Shown in pieces: positions 11,687 through 22,345 of a stretch of DNA of 64,000 bases. Both the position numbers and the translations under genes were made by a program. How positions within the stretch are numbered: the stretch's first letter is position 1; every line of letters begins with the position of its first letter. Below the pieces are notes generated by a model. That model was not told where the DNA came from, searched no databases, and saw only the letters and a program-made list of their open reading frames with translations. This DNA is from Gymnogyps californianus (lineage: Eukaryota > Chordata > Aves > Accipitriformes > Cathartidae), in NCBI RefSeq assembly GCF_018139145.2, contig NC_059476.1, positions 10,821,501 to 10,885,500 on the forward strand, in the 5' to 3' direction.

Positions 11687-12115
11687 TTTCCTCCTGGCTC
11701 ACCCCACCAGCAGCAATTTTGCAAAAAGGGGAAGGGGGGGAAAAAAAAAGAAAAAAAAAAAGAGGGGAATGGGGGGAAAAAAGGAAAAAAGAAGAGGGGA
11801 GGGGGGGGAAAGTTTGCACCAAAAAAAGAAGAGTCCAAGGTGAAAGTTTCTTTTTTTTCCCCTTCTCTTTCCTCCTGGGGAGGGGAAAAGAGGGAGGAGG
11901 AGGGGAGGGAAATGTCTCTTCTTTGCTCCTTTGCACCAGTGACTTTAGGCTTCTTCCTTTCCTTCTTCGGGATTTTCTCTTTCTTTCTTCCAGGGAGCTG
12001 GTCGGCGTGCACTGCGCGCACACGCACTCACACCCGCGCACGCACTCACGAAAAAATTAATAATAATAAAAAATATATAGATGGGGGGGGGGCGTAGGGG
12101 GAAAAAAAAAAATGC
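11687..12115 (-). other. TCF7L2: TCF7L2 5' untranslated leader (5' end inferred)
   Basis: The region upstream of the start codon reads on the minus strand as alternating C/T-rich and short A-rich tracts, ending in ATTGCTGCTGGTGG just before the start. This matches my memory of the pyrimidine-rich mammalian TCF7L2 mRNA leader, including a T-rich AT-repeat segment near 12050-12115, which is why I place the 5' end there. There is no minus-strand ATG anywhere between the start codon and 12380-12382. Apparent upstream ORFs starting at 12027 and 12041 begin with GTG, not ATG. The exact transcription start cannot be read from the sequence. Confidence 0.7.
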
Positions 12116-12400
12116 AACAAACAAACCCAAGAAGTCAGCTGTAACGGGGGGGCAGCCGCCGCGGATATTGGGAGCCTGTGCCGCTCGGGTTTGAGTGAGT
12201 TGAAGTTGGACTGAGAGCTTTTCAGTTCAAAGGCGGCGCTGATTGACAGATAGAAAAAGGGGGATCGAAATCCGGAGGAACGGAGAAGTCTGGGATCCGG
12301 GATTATTGACAGGGAGCGAGAAACACACCAGGCACTTAATGAGATGCAGGAGGGGGCGGGGGCTCCCCGGTGACGTCTGCATAAATAAACAGGTCTGGGG
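12116..12400 (-). promoter_or_regulatory. TCF7L2: Proximal TCF7L2 promoter (TATA-less)
   Basis: This is the sequence just upstream of the inferred 5' end. I see no TATA box in the minus orientation at -30. Visible motifs are TTCAAAGG at 12226-12233 (one mismatch from the TCF/LEF site ATCAAAGG), abutting GGCGGC; and TGACGTCT at 12371-12378 (one mismatch from CRE) followed by GCATAAATAAACA, a FOX/CDX-like string. Motif matches alone do not prove function. Confidence 0.55.
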
Positions 12401-12551
12401 CGCGGGAGGGGGAGGAGGAGGAGGAGGAGGGTGGGGGAAGTAGGAAACTAACAATGATCCTTTTTGGCATGGGAGCGGGAGGGCGAGGGGAGGGGAGTGG
12501 GCTGCGGGAGCGCGGGGGGGCCGCCGCCGGGGGGGGGCCGGGACACAAAAC

Positions 12552-12571
12552 GGGGGGGGGGGGGGGGGGGG
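12552..12571 (+). repeat. G20 homopolymer in promoter region
   Basis: An uninterrupted 20-base G run, followed by C and A-runs, at the distal edge of the CpG island. Run length in an assembly is often unreliable. Confidence 0.85.
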
Positions 12572-13169
12572 CAAAAAAAAAATTAAAATTACAAAAAATT
12601 TAAAAATTGCGCTGTAGCCCAGAGCTGCAGGACGGGGGACGTGAGGGGAAAAGCACCCAAACGAGTGCCCCTGCCTCCGCTGTTTGGAAAGCACTAACTT
12701 TTACATACTGAGCATTAATAAACATATCATCTCCATGCAGTCCGGATTCTCCTGAAGGATGTGTGCCCTTATTATTTGTGTACATGTGACTACAGGGTGG
12801 TGGGTTGTTGTTTTTTTTTTTTAAACCGTTAACATTTTTCTTGCCACTCTTTGGAGGTAAGAAACTCCAATGATAATAAACACTATAATATAGTAAAAGC
12901 CTTTTTTAAAGCAGCACTTGCTCCTTGCATTTATTACGGTTATAACACGCAGGATGAAAATGTGCGAGATCACTCGCTGAAGATCAGATATTTCCAAATT
13001 ATAGTAAGGCATAATATTTTTTGGTCCTTGATGTAAAAAAAAAAAAAGAGGAGGAAAAGGAATGTGACTGCTAAGAAGTTAATTAGCATGGCAGGACGGA
13101 GAATCAAGGACTCCCAGACTTCAGAAGTGAAAAGTTGTGGTGGCGTAAACATCACGCTGGGGGAAATCA

Positions 13170-13320
13170 AAGTGAAAGCGGGCTGATCGCCGCAGCGGGG
13201 GGAGCCGAGGGCTCCGTCCCGGGCGCCCCGGCCGCGGGGTCCCCGCAGGCTGCGGGGGCAGCGGGGCCGCCCGCCCCGCCAGCCCGGGCGAGGGCTGCTT
13301 CGCTCCAGGGTCTGAGGCAG
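13170..13320. promoter_or_regulatory. Detached small CpG-rich patch upstream of TCF7L2
   Basis: About 150 bp of dense CpG and GC-rich sequence lies about 1 kb upstream of the inferred start site, separated from the main island by AT-rich sequence (12570-13130). A plus-strand frame at 13135-13383 is open but compositionally biased (Ala/Gly/Pro) and matches nothing I know. This could be an upstream alternative promoter, a divergent-transcript promoter or an enhancer. Confidence 0.4.
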
Positions 13321-14668
13321 CGTTTTTGTAAAGTCACTAGCCAGAGCTCTGCCTGCACAGCAACAAAATGGGGAGCAGAATAATGCAGATGCAAGAAATG
13401 GCATCTGTTACCCGAATATAATGTGGTGAGGGGAAGGGGAAAACAAATTGATCTTCCAGCAGTGACAAATTGTAACAATGGACGAGTCAATTGGAAACTT
13501 TAACATGGGCAAGGAACAAAAGGAGGGGAGCGGGGCGGGGGGGGGGGGGGGAGGACAGTAATTTCAATGGGAATTAGTAAATTGCCTAATGGAAATGGTG
13601 TTTGAAAGCAAGGGACAGGCTGTACTAAATAATCCAAACATTCCTCCAGAAATCTAACCTGCTGCTCATGCTAAGGGCCATTCAGTACATAGGGTTTCCA
13701 AAACAAAGCCAATTTGTCATGCAATATTTAGAGAGTTTGGGGGTTTCAGCTAAACTGTCTTCTATAAAAAGAATAATAAAAATAATAATACAGAGATCGA
13801 CAAGGCTCACACGAATTCTCAGGCATTAAAAAGTTCACATAGAAATTTGCATACTAAAGGGAAAGATGCAGACAAAATAGAAATAAAAAAATCACTGCAA
13901 CTTACAACTTTAATATTAATCAGTAAAGCAGAAGTAGAGTGAAAGGAAGCATGAAAAGAAGTAAAACAAATGTGTACATTTAATCAGACAGGATTGCATA
14001 GGACACAAAGAACAGGGCTAATTAGTCTCAGCAGGTAGGGACTAACCTTCAGACTTCATAAATAAATAAGTCTGTGAACAATGTCTAAGTGGGAATATGG
14101 AGAGAGAAAAAGGATTATTTCAAGACACCAAGTAAAAACATGAAGAATGAAATACTTCACTGTTAACTCAATGTACAAATGCACTGAACAGTTTCTTTTT
14201 CCACTGGTCTTTTGACTAACTTGCTTTTTACTTTCAGAGATTTTACTAAATAACTGTAGGCATGCACACTCCCCATTTGCCCCTGATTATGTACTTACTG
14301 TCTTTGCTAACTAGTGCCTTGCAGAGTGACACCTTAACAAATATTCTCAATTTTTGTTTGCCTTTTGATTTTTAAAATGCCTTTATATCCCAGAACAATA
14401 TGAGATTAGAAATACAAATGTGACAGACTCCTATTTGCTTTGCAGGGCCATGTGTTATAAGTTGATCCAAATGAACAAAAACAGTTGCACAGTTTTGTTT
14501 TGTTTTTCAAAGATCTTTTTACAATCTGCTGTGGGTTTGTTTTTTTTTTAAACAAGTACACTTTTGCTTCAGTCCCAATGTAGTTGCTAACTACTTATTA
14601 AGCATCATCAAAAGTTGGTGTTCAAGACAGGCCCAGTCCTTGCCCAAAGCTGGTTGCAGAAGGGCCTG

Positions 14669-14780
14669 ATTCTGCAGAGCCTCATACGTGCGAGTAACAT
14701 TACTGACAGACTGTTCGTGAGGGTGATGACACACCTGGACTACTCATGCAAGTAATGTTAGTCACATGAGTAAATGTTAA
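14669..14780. repeat. Old MITE-like repeat (GGGCCTGATTCTGCAG type)
   Basis: It starts GGGCCTGATTCTGCAGAGCC, continues CTCATACGTGCGAG, and on the far side has GGACTACTCATGCAAGTAAT and CACATGAGTAAATG. The half-sites are inverted relative to each other (acgtgcgagtaa versus actcatgcaagt). It matches a palindromic amniote repeat that I recognise. Confidence 0.6.
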
Positions 14781-17700
14781 TAGAAGGGAGCTCAGCGTTG
14801 GTCACCCCAATGCCACGTGGTGGTCCTAGGTACAGAAGTTGGCTTTGGTGGCTTCAGGCTAGAAGGCCGAGGGGCAGTGACCCAGCTGTGGAAGGCATTG
14901 CCCGTGTGCGTTTGTGCAGCTGGAATTTTGGCACCACAATGGACTCAGAGGAGCCTCAGGAAGGGTTAGGAAACTGCTTTCTAGCTTTCATGGCAACATC
15001 AAGTTCTTCCTATTGCAAACTTCTAGGGTTTTGTTTTCAAACTGCAGCTTATAGCTAGCTTGGTTTTGAAGTCCAAGTATCGTCGATGATTACTAAACTG
15101 ACATGGTTTAATTAAGGTAGTACAAGTCACTTAGGATAGCTTATGCATCTTATTTGTATCATTTTCCTTTATGTAACAGTTCTTGTTTCACGGGGGGAGT
15201 GAGAGCTCCCCAGGGGTCAATAGCACCTGTTGAGTACTAGGTTCTCAGGTGGTACCTTAGAGTAAAAAAAGTATGGTGTTTAACAATGAAAGAAACACAA
15301 TATGAAAAAAAAGTCAAGTTAATCCACTGCATGAAACATAATTTATTGTTTGGATACCCAATTTTAAGTAACAGCTGGCAAGACAAAGCCATGTGCTCCA
15401 AGTTCAGTCTTCAAGAGATGTTGGCTTTCTTGTCAAAGCTGACCTTTAGCACAGATGAAGAAGTGGAAGTGCCTCTCTCCAAGCTTTTGCAACTCTCACA
15501 ACTTGCTATGATATACCAAATGCTGAGCAATGGGCTTTGGTTCCTGACAGTGGTGTCACCATTTTACACTTTGGCACAACATTTGGGTCCCGAGAATCCT
15601 GCAGAGTCTCATGAACAGCAATGGCGAAAAAGCATGTGAGGTTCGCCTGCCAGTTCACATTGCAATGAACTGGAGAGGGAAGAGGTTGACCAGGGGCAGC
15701 CAAGGAAATTTATTGTTTTATGAAAAATGCTTTGGAATCTTTAATGTCTCACCAGAGGCCCAAGTCTATATTGGAGAAATATGGTCTGCTAACTGCCAGC
15801 TGGATCTCCTGGCTAATGTTTACGTATCTGGGGTCAGTCATCCGTTTTCACGGTCTTCTCCAAAAGGTCCCAATGTAGGTTGCAATGTGTAAAATTCAAG
15901 TTAGTTATTTTGGAAAGATAAAAGGACTTTGGTTGACCAGGCTGGGATTTGAGTCTACAGCTCAAAGGAGTCCGTATGTTTACAAATAATCTTGGATCAT
16001 TAAATCTCTTCTGAACGTCAAAAAAGATTTCAATATTGAAAAGGTTCCAATAACACGAAGCAAACACATCTGCCCAGTGCCTTACCGGTACTGGCTCTTC
16101 CAGAGTTAGCAAAGAGCAGAATTTTTTCTAGGGCAGACAAGATGACAGCATGAAAACACAGAAACCATGGCTCCTTTCTGCAGTCATTTGCATTGACCGA
16201 AACAAGCACACGTGAAAATTCAAGAAAGCTATCAAATGGGAAAATATCAACAAACAACCAGATCGTGGTGCTACTGCTAGATTTCTTTGTGGCTTTAGAT
16301 TTCGCACATACTAACCAGGTCACAGTGTGTTATTTGAGCAATAGATGTGGGCTTTCTATCAGCACTTGATGGAGAAACACTGGAAAATTAAGTACCAAAA
16401 AAAACCTCGCGCATTGTTTGTTTTCAACCTCGTAACACAGCCTAATGTCTCTCAATCTACACTCCGCTTCCCAAGTCACGGATATGGCTCAGTAGGAACA
16501 TACCTCCCTTTTAGCGCCTAAACCACAGCTGTACCTCTTGCTTTTGTTAGAGATAATTCTGTCTAATAATAAAATGGTTAATGGGTAGAAATATGCGTTC
16601 ATGCAGGGATTATTCACACTTTATCATGAGGTGATATCTAGCACTATAGGAGTGAATGACAAGAAATAGGTTTCTGAAATACAGAGCCCTCCATAAATAT
16701 ACCGTTTTTATTGACAACATGTCTTTTAACCCTAATAGTAATGGAAGAAATCCAATAAATGAAACATTTACTGCATAACTTGCCTTATTTTCGGGCAGTG
16801 TCTGATTCCTTTCTAGCTGTCTCTAGAAGATGTTTTTAGCCTAATTTGCTCCCTAGAAATTTCACTCACTAGAGTTATACATCTATGACGTTTTATTGCC
16901 TGAAGCCAAGTCTGAATAAGAACTTTCTTAAGATATACTTATCCTAATGTCAGTCTACAAGAACTGGGCTGCTTTAGTTTGATTTATTTGTGCAACAGAG
17001 ATATCTGTGCACCTATATAGCTGGCCATTGCCTCACACTGGATCTAATATTCCAAACAGAAACAAATAAATAAAACCAACAAGTTTAGCTATTTTTAGTT
17101 ATAAATAGACACTCTTAAACTAACCACACTTAGATTTGTATTTATATGTCTTTGTTTTCCAAACCAACCAGAGCAGTAGTCCATTACATTTACAAAATAC
17201 TCTCATTTCGCAGGAAAGGACTTGAGTGTAGGTGTCTATGAATATGCTCGCAGGCAAACATCAAACACTAGCCAGATGCAGTATGCTTCTACTATCTAAG
17301 AAGTACAAGATAGCATTTAAGGAGCTGGAGCATGGAGGTCACTGCCTGAGAACGCAGACCGCTGCCTGGCTGGTTCCCTGTGCTCTTCTACCTGTTGCCT
17401 TTGGCACCTACTTGGGCAGTTAGTGCTTTGGAGCAAGGGCCCTCTTTTTGCTCAGTGTTCTTGCTGGGATACTGGCCCCTAAACAGTTTGTGGATGGTAT
17501 GACGATACAAATAATAAAATGATAATAATTTGGCTTGCACTAATGCAGCATCAGTGAGGGTGGTCTTGTAGGTGAGCTGTGGCTGAGGGCAGATGGTGGT
17601 AAGCAAAGAACCTAGCAAGCTTTAAGCCACGAGCATGCCCTCAGCCAGAAGTGACTGCCCTTTCAACTAACACACAGTAATTAGCTGCGTATGCATTTGT

Positions 17701-17877
17701 AGTCTGTTGCAATACAAGGTAAAAGGGATTAGTTTTGCAATGGTCTAGGAACATGAACATGCGCCAGCTGCATTCCAGCTGTAGGGGTTCTGGCTGATGG
17801 ATGGCAATAGTCAGCACAGGGGTAGTAATTTCTTAAAACAATCAAGTTTAACAACATAGGATTATCTGATCATACCA

Positions 17878-18975
17878 CACAATCACAGAACCACTCATGT
17901 TGGAAGGGACGTGAAGGCATCTCCAGTCCAGCCTCCTGCTCAAAGCAGGTTTAGCTCTGAATTCAGACCCGTTTGTTTAGGGTTTTGTTCAGTTAGGTTT
18001 CAAAAACCTCCAAGGACAGAGATGAGACAACTAGGAGTTAGGACTTTGCATTTGTTCTTGTTGAATTTCATAATGTTCCTGTTGGCCCATTCCTCCAGCC
18101 TCTCTAGGTCCCTCTGGATGGCAGCCCTGCCCTTGAGCATGTCAACTGGTCTTTCCAATTTGGTGTCATCTGCAAATGTGATGAGACCTCCTCTGGGTCA
18201 TTGATGCAAATGTCAAAGGGGACAGGTCCCAGGATAGGCCCCTGTAGTACTCCATCTGCCACTGACAGCCAGGGGTTCAACCCATTAACCACTATCCATT
18301 GTGCTTGGTCATCCAAACAGTCTTTTACATGTCTAGTTGTCTACCCATTCAGACTGTAATGTCCTAACTTGGATGCTAAAGTCTGCTCTCCTGAAGCCTC
18401 AGGTTTGTGCTCCACTCCTTGTCTTCTTCACTCCCATCAGGATCGCCAGCTCCTTGTAGTCACTACAGCCAAGGCTGCTGTTGATTATCACATCCCTGTC
18501 CAATTCTTCCTTGTTTGTGAGTAGCAGGTCCAGGAGACCGTCACCCACCCTTTGGCCATACACCATCTGTGTTAAGAAGTTTTCCTCAACACACTCCAGA
18601 GACTTTCTGAACCTGTTGCATCCCACTGTCTTGTCCTTCCAGCTGAAGTCAGGGAGGTTAAATCCTCCCAATAGCACCGTAGACTGTGATCTGGAGACTC
18701 CTAATTGTTTAAAAACTTGATTGACTTTGTTACCCTAATCGGGTGATCTGTAAAACCCATCACAGTGTTACCCTTACTGGCTTGTCCTCTGATCTTGACC
18801 CACAGGGTCCCAACCAGCCTGTCTTCTGTTCCCATACATTCATGCTGCTCCTTCCTATAGAAGGTACACCCCTTGCTTTTCTTCCCTGCCTGTCTTTCCT
18901 AAAGAGCCTGTATCTGTCCATCACAGACCTCCAATCATAGGAGTGATCCCACTACGTCCCAGCTGAGCTATCCTC
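17878..18975 (-). mobile_element. CR1 LINE relic, 5'-truncated and internally deleted
   Basis: Read on the minus strand, this shows the CR1 ORF2 endonuclease start (W-D-x-S-Y-D-W-R-S-V-M-D-x-Y-x-L-F-R at about 18965-18890). It continues to the endonuclease C-half (GGFNLPDFSWKDKTVG, then ECVEENFLTQ, LLDLLLTNKEELDRDV and LGCSDYKE, 18677-18440). An abrupt join near 18340-18380 leads into reverse transcriptase sequence (VVNGLNPWLSVADGVLQGP at about 18305-18245), and the 3' untranslated end lies at 17878-18020. The spacer and the first part of RT are missing. The D of the GDFN motif is G, the catalytic YADD-type region is degraded, and several stops and frameshifts interrupt it. It is a dead copy. 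The typical 8-bp tail is not intact. Confidence 0.9.
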
Positions 18976-19025
18976 AGACCACAAGCAAGTCAGTGCATTC
19001 CCTCGTGCCTCAGTTTTTCTTTCAA
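18976..19025 (+). mobile_element. MIR-like SINE tail fragment abutting the CR1 relic
   Basis: GACCACAAGCAAGTCAGTGC, then CCTCGTGCCTCAGTTTTTC, resembles the MIR tail (gcaagtcactt...tgcctcagttt). It begins where CR1 similarity stops, so the CR1 copy may have ended at or in this SINE. Short and diverged. Confidence 0.45.
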
Positions 19026-21974
19026 TCAATCCAGTTAGGTTTCATGCTCTTCAGTGCACCACTGTTTCTTGGCCCATGTTTTTCCGTCCCGAATACCTCA
19101 GATCTTCAGAGCAGCCTATGGCCACCATCATAATGCAGTCTGTAAGGGTGACAATGGAGGCTGACCAAGAGAACGTCATTTTGGGCTAAGACAGGAAGTT
19201 TTAATTTAGGCTAGGAAGTGAATGAGTACTGTGTTTCCTGCAAGGCCAGAGTTAAACACCCAGCTCAGACCCCAGCCAGGTCTGCAGGCTGGCAGCCGCA
19301 CTTCCACAAGAAGCACACTGCTTCCAGGAGTGACCGAAGGCTCGAACGCAGATTTTCAACTTACAGAAAACTACAGGAACGTATGGTTTCTTTTCTCCAT
19401 GGAAGCAGCTGTTACCAGTATTTTGCACAGAGCCACCACTATGCCACTGCGTGTGCAAACAAGCTCCTGAGACTGCAAGTTTACAATCATATTAATTAAT
19501 AGTTGATCTATTAAAGCATAAACAAAGTAAAAAGGTTCTCAGGAAAATCCTTCTTAACTTCTCCTTGAAAGTATTTTAATAGCTTGACCAGGCCATTTAT
19601 AATAGAGACATTTACTGTATTTTACTATTTCCTAGCAAATCATTTTCTGATTAATAATTCTGCTTTAAAGGTTGTTTTGGTCTTTCCTTTTCTTCCTCCA
19701 GCTCCTTAAGCATATGTCTTCCTTTTTTCCCTTCTCATTTGGCAAAGGCCTCCCAACTACATCAAGCAGTTTCAAGTCAGCCAAGGAGATAGACAGAGTC
19801 CTGTTGAAGGAGCAGAGCAGTCTCTCTGTCTTTGTAAAATATGCTGCCATTTATCAACAGACAGAGGTTTTTCTTGCAACAAGGAATCTGAGCTAGTGCA
19901 TACCAAAGAGTGGCACTGGAGACTTTGTGTTTGGCTGTTGTTTCAGGCACATGCAGGGTTTACATAGCCTGAGGGCATAAATAAGCAGACAGGAGGGAAT
20001 GGACAGACAGTCCTACAGTACAATTAGGTGACAATGAGCTATCCAAAACAATCAGGATAGCAGCAACATCAAGTGCTCTCCGTACGTCTCAGGAGTGCTC
20101 CCAAGATTTATTGCATCAGAGGCTCTGTCTGCTGCCGGTACCTCTAGTTAGTGTCTCTGGAGAGGCACAGTTGGCAGGCGCACGGGAACAGGGTCCTTTC
20201 TGGGAAACTTACTGCAGCCTGAAGTATTGCAATTAGCTCCAGTAGAGCTGATGTCTGAGCTCCCTGTCCTGTCTTAATTCAGGATCCCTAGAAACATGAA
20301 ACAGAAGAGATGGACTGGCAAGCACTACGGGGAGGCGTGTGTAGGGGGGATAATATACAGGAGTAATTCCAAACATCCTTCATCTGCTAGACTGGGAAAA
20401 GAAGAGGCAATAAGTCTCAGGACTTTTCTGCTCTGGTTCTTCAAGCCAGTCTTTCTTGACTCACTTTCTCCCTCAGAAAGCATGCCTCTGCAGAAGGAAA
20501 GCCAGGGAGCTGCTCTCCTCCTCTTCCACCTCGGCCCTCTGGATCTGTTAGCTCCTTTCAAGGACCCTTAATCCTACAGAGCTCTGTTTTGCAGGTGAGA
20601 ACTTCCTGGCCCTGACCAGAAAGGAGGTTGCGATTTCAAGCCAAAGGGCAAACACCAGATCGTGATCAGCACCTGTCTCACAGAAAATGCACCGTGTTTG
20701 GATTTCAAGGCATTTGGTAGATGTAAAACTCCATTGGAGACTTTTCTTTCTAATTAGGGAGGCACAAAGGGCAAGGGTGGGTCCTGCATTCACAAGAAGA
20801 AACACAGTGTATTTTGTCTACTATTTTACCTGAGGCACAGGTCTATCATACACACCCGCTCCATTCACCCTTTTTACAACAACTCATGGTTGTACAAGAA
20901 CCACTGTAATTCTTCAGGCAAGAGCACCCTTAGGACATCTCCTGCATCTGTGGGAAGACATAATCTGGCATTCAAGGCATTGTGGTAGAATTGGCATCTC
21001 CACTGCTTGCCTGAGGCACCATCTTCTCTCTCCGCCTGTGCCAGCCTTCTCAGCTTAGTCTCCTTCTCAAAGGCAGGAACTGAGGCGGTAATTTTGCTAA
21101 AGAGGGCTGCAGAAGAAAGCAGAGATCACATAAATCAGAATAACATTGGTCTCTAGATTCCTTTGGTGGCCCAGACTGAAGAAGTCTGTGTACAGAGGAC
21201 CTGGGAGAACTGTGCACATTTTTATCAATATACACGTGTCCTCTGGCTTGTTCTCTTTGTCCCTCTGACCTAAAGCAATCTATGTCCAGGCAGGAGTGGA
21301 GAGCATAGCTAAAAGAGTACATGAAGCCCATTTTGCATACTTTCCTGTGGCATTAGAGCTACGTGATTTATGACTGAAACATTGACTGTTGCACTATGGG
21401 ACAATTACAGGAAAGTTGGTAAGGCAGCAGTGTACTGTCTTGTAGGAATATGAAATTCCTTCCTTCCTCCTGATTTCAGACCTGAAAAGTGGTGAACTCC
21501 CACCGCTCCCTTTGGGAGGATAACCATAAGCTTGCAGAATCAGACCTTAAGATGTTCCTGTCTGGACAAATAAGTGCTGTCATCAGTGACCATCTATAGC
21601 CACCTCAGGACATGCACGGAGCTTCTACTGTGCCTCAGGTACTTGACATGCCCAGGAATCCTGTTGCACCAATTAGGTCATGTGTGTATGAATCTGTTAC
21701 CAAAATCCATGAGGTTCTTTCTGTGCACAAAGCTAGGTGTTTATATTTGAAAATGCATATAATGTGCTCTTTTGGCAAGGACTATCTGTTTTTCCTAAGC
21801 GTATGTACAATGTTTAGCAGAAAATAGCAATGTTAGTTTTGATTTAACACAAAAAATTTTTACAAATGTGATATTTTTTTCTGCAAGCAGATGTTATTTG
21901 GATCTAAGCACTACTTTAATACAAAGAAATAAAGGTAGGATTTTTAGGAGACTATTATGATCTTCAGCTCTGAG

Positions 21975-22345
21975 GTCCTGTATTACAGAGGTCATTGAAT
22001 TTCAACAAGTAGTTCCTGCCTCGAGCCTGTCATTTCTGGCTGAGCTACAATGTTTCATTTAGAAAGACATCTGGCCTGGTTTTAAAGATTTCAAGTCAGA
22101 AACCCCCATCCATTGTAGGCAAATTTTGTTCCAGTGGTTGTTCATTACCCTCCCTGGGGGGGGAGAGGGGGAGGGAAGCAAGGACCACACTTCTATTTCA
22201 AACTCATCTTCCTCTAGTTTCAACCAAATAATGTAATAAAAGAGTATCATCTTGTATTGCCCTTTCATCACCAGTAGCTTTCACTCCTTTTCCTGCAATT
22301 CTGTTGTCCACGACTGAACAGGTCCTCATGTCTTCAGGTTCACCT
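21975..22345 (-). mobile_element. Ancient CR1-type LINE 3' fragment
   Basis: The plus strand carries ATTTAGAAAGACATCTGG, then TTCCAGTGGTTGTTCATTAC and CAAACTCATCTTCCTCTAG, in the order seen in an old sauropsid LINE 3' region that I know from memory. It is diverged, interrupted by a G-rich insertion near 22156-22180, and noncoding. The exact family is uncertain; a repeat-library comparison would settle it. Confidence 0.65.

Larger units (their letters stand above)
9780..12560. promoter_or_regulatory. TCF7L2: CpG island over the TCF7L2 5' end
   Basis: CpG density rises sharply at about 9780 and stays high through exons 3 to 1, then again around 12130-12560, in contrast with AT-rich flanks on both sides. 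The leader (11700-11990) is a purine-rich gap inside it. CpG islands spanning the first exons are typical of developmental transcription-factor promoters. It is punctuated by G/C homopolymers at 10949-10969, 11237-11249 and 12552-12571. Confidence 0.85.
12601..17877. other. Upstream spacer, no gene seen
   Basis: Apart from the CpG patch and one MITE relic at 14669-14780, this is AT-rich noncoding sequence with poly-A and poly-G runs (G run near 13538-13550). ORFs of 60-117 codons here resemble no family I recognise and lack codon structure, so I do not call genes. Confidence 0.6.

Noticed and set aside
11637..12041. Minus-strand upstream ORFs (from 12041 and 12027) overlapping the TCF7L2 start
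   Set aside because: Their first codons are GTG, not ATG, so they are not ordinary upstream ORFs; kept only as near-cognate possibilities.
13135..13383. 82-codon plus-strand ORF in the small CpG patch
   Set aside because: Ala/Gly/Pro-biased composition from CpG-rich DNA with no family match.
15286..15639. 117-codon plus-strand ORF
   Set aside because: No domain, signal or family recognised; length is within chance for the region.
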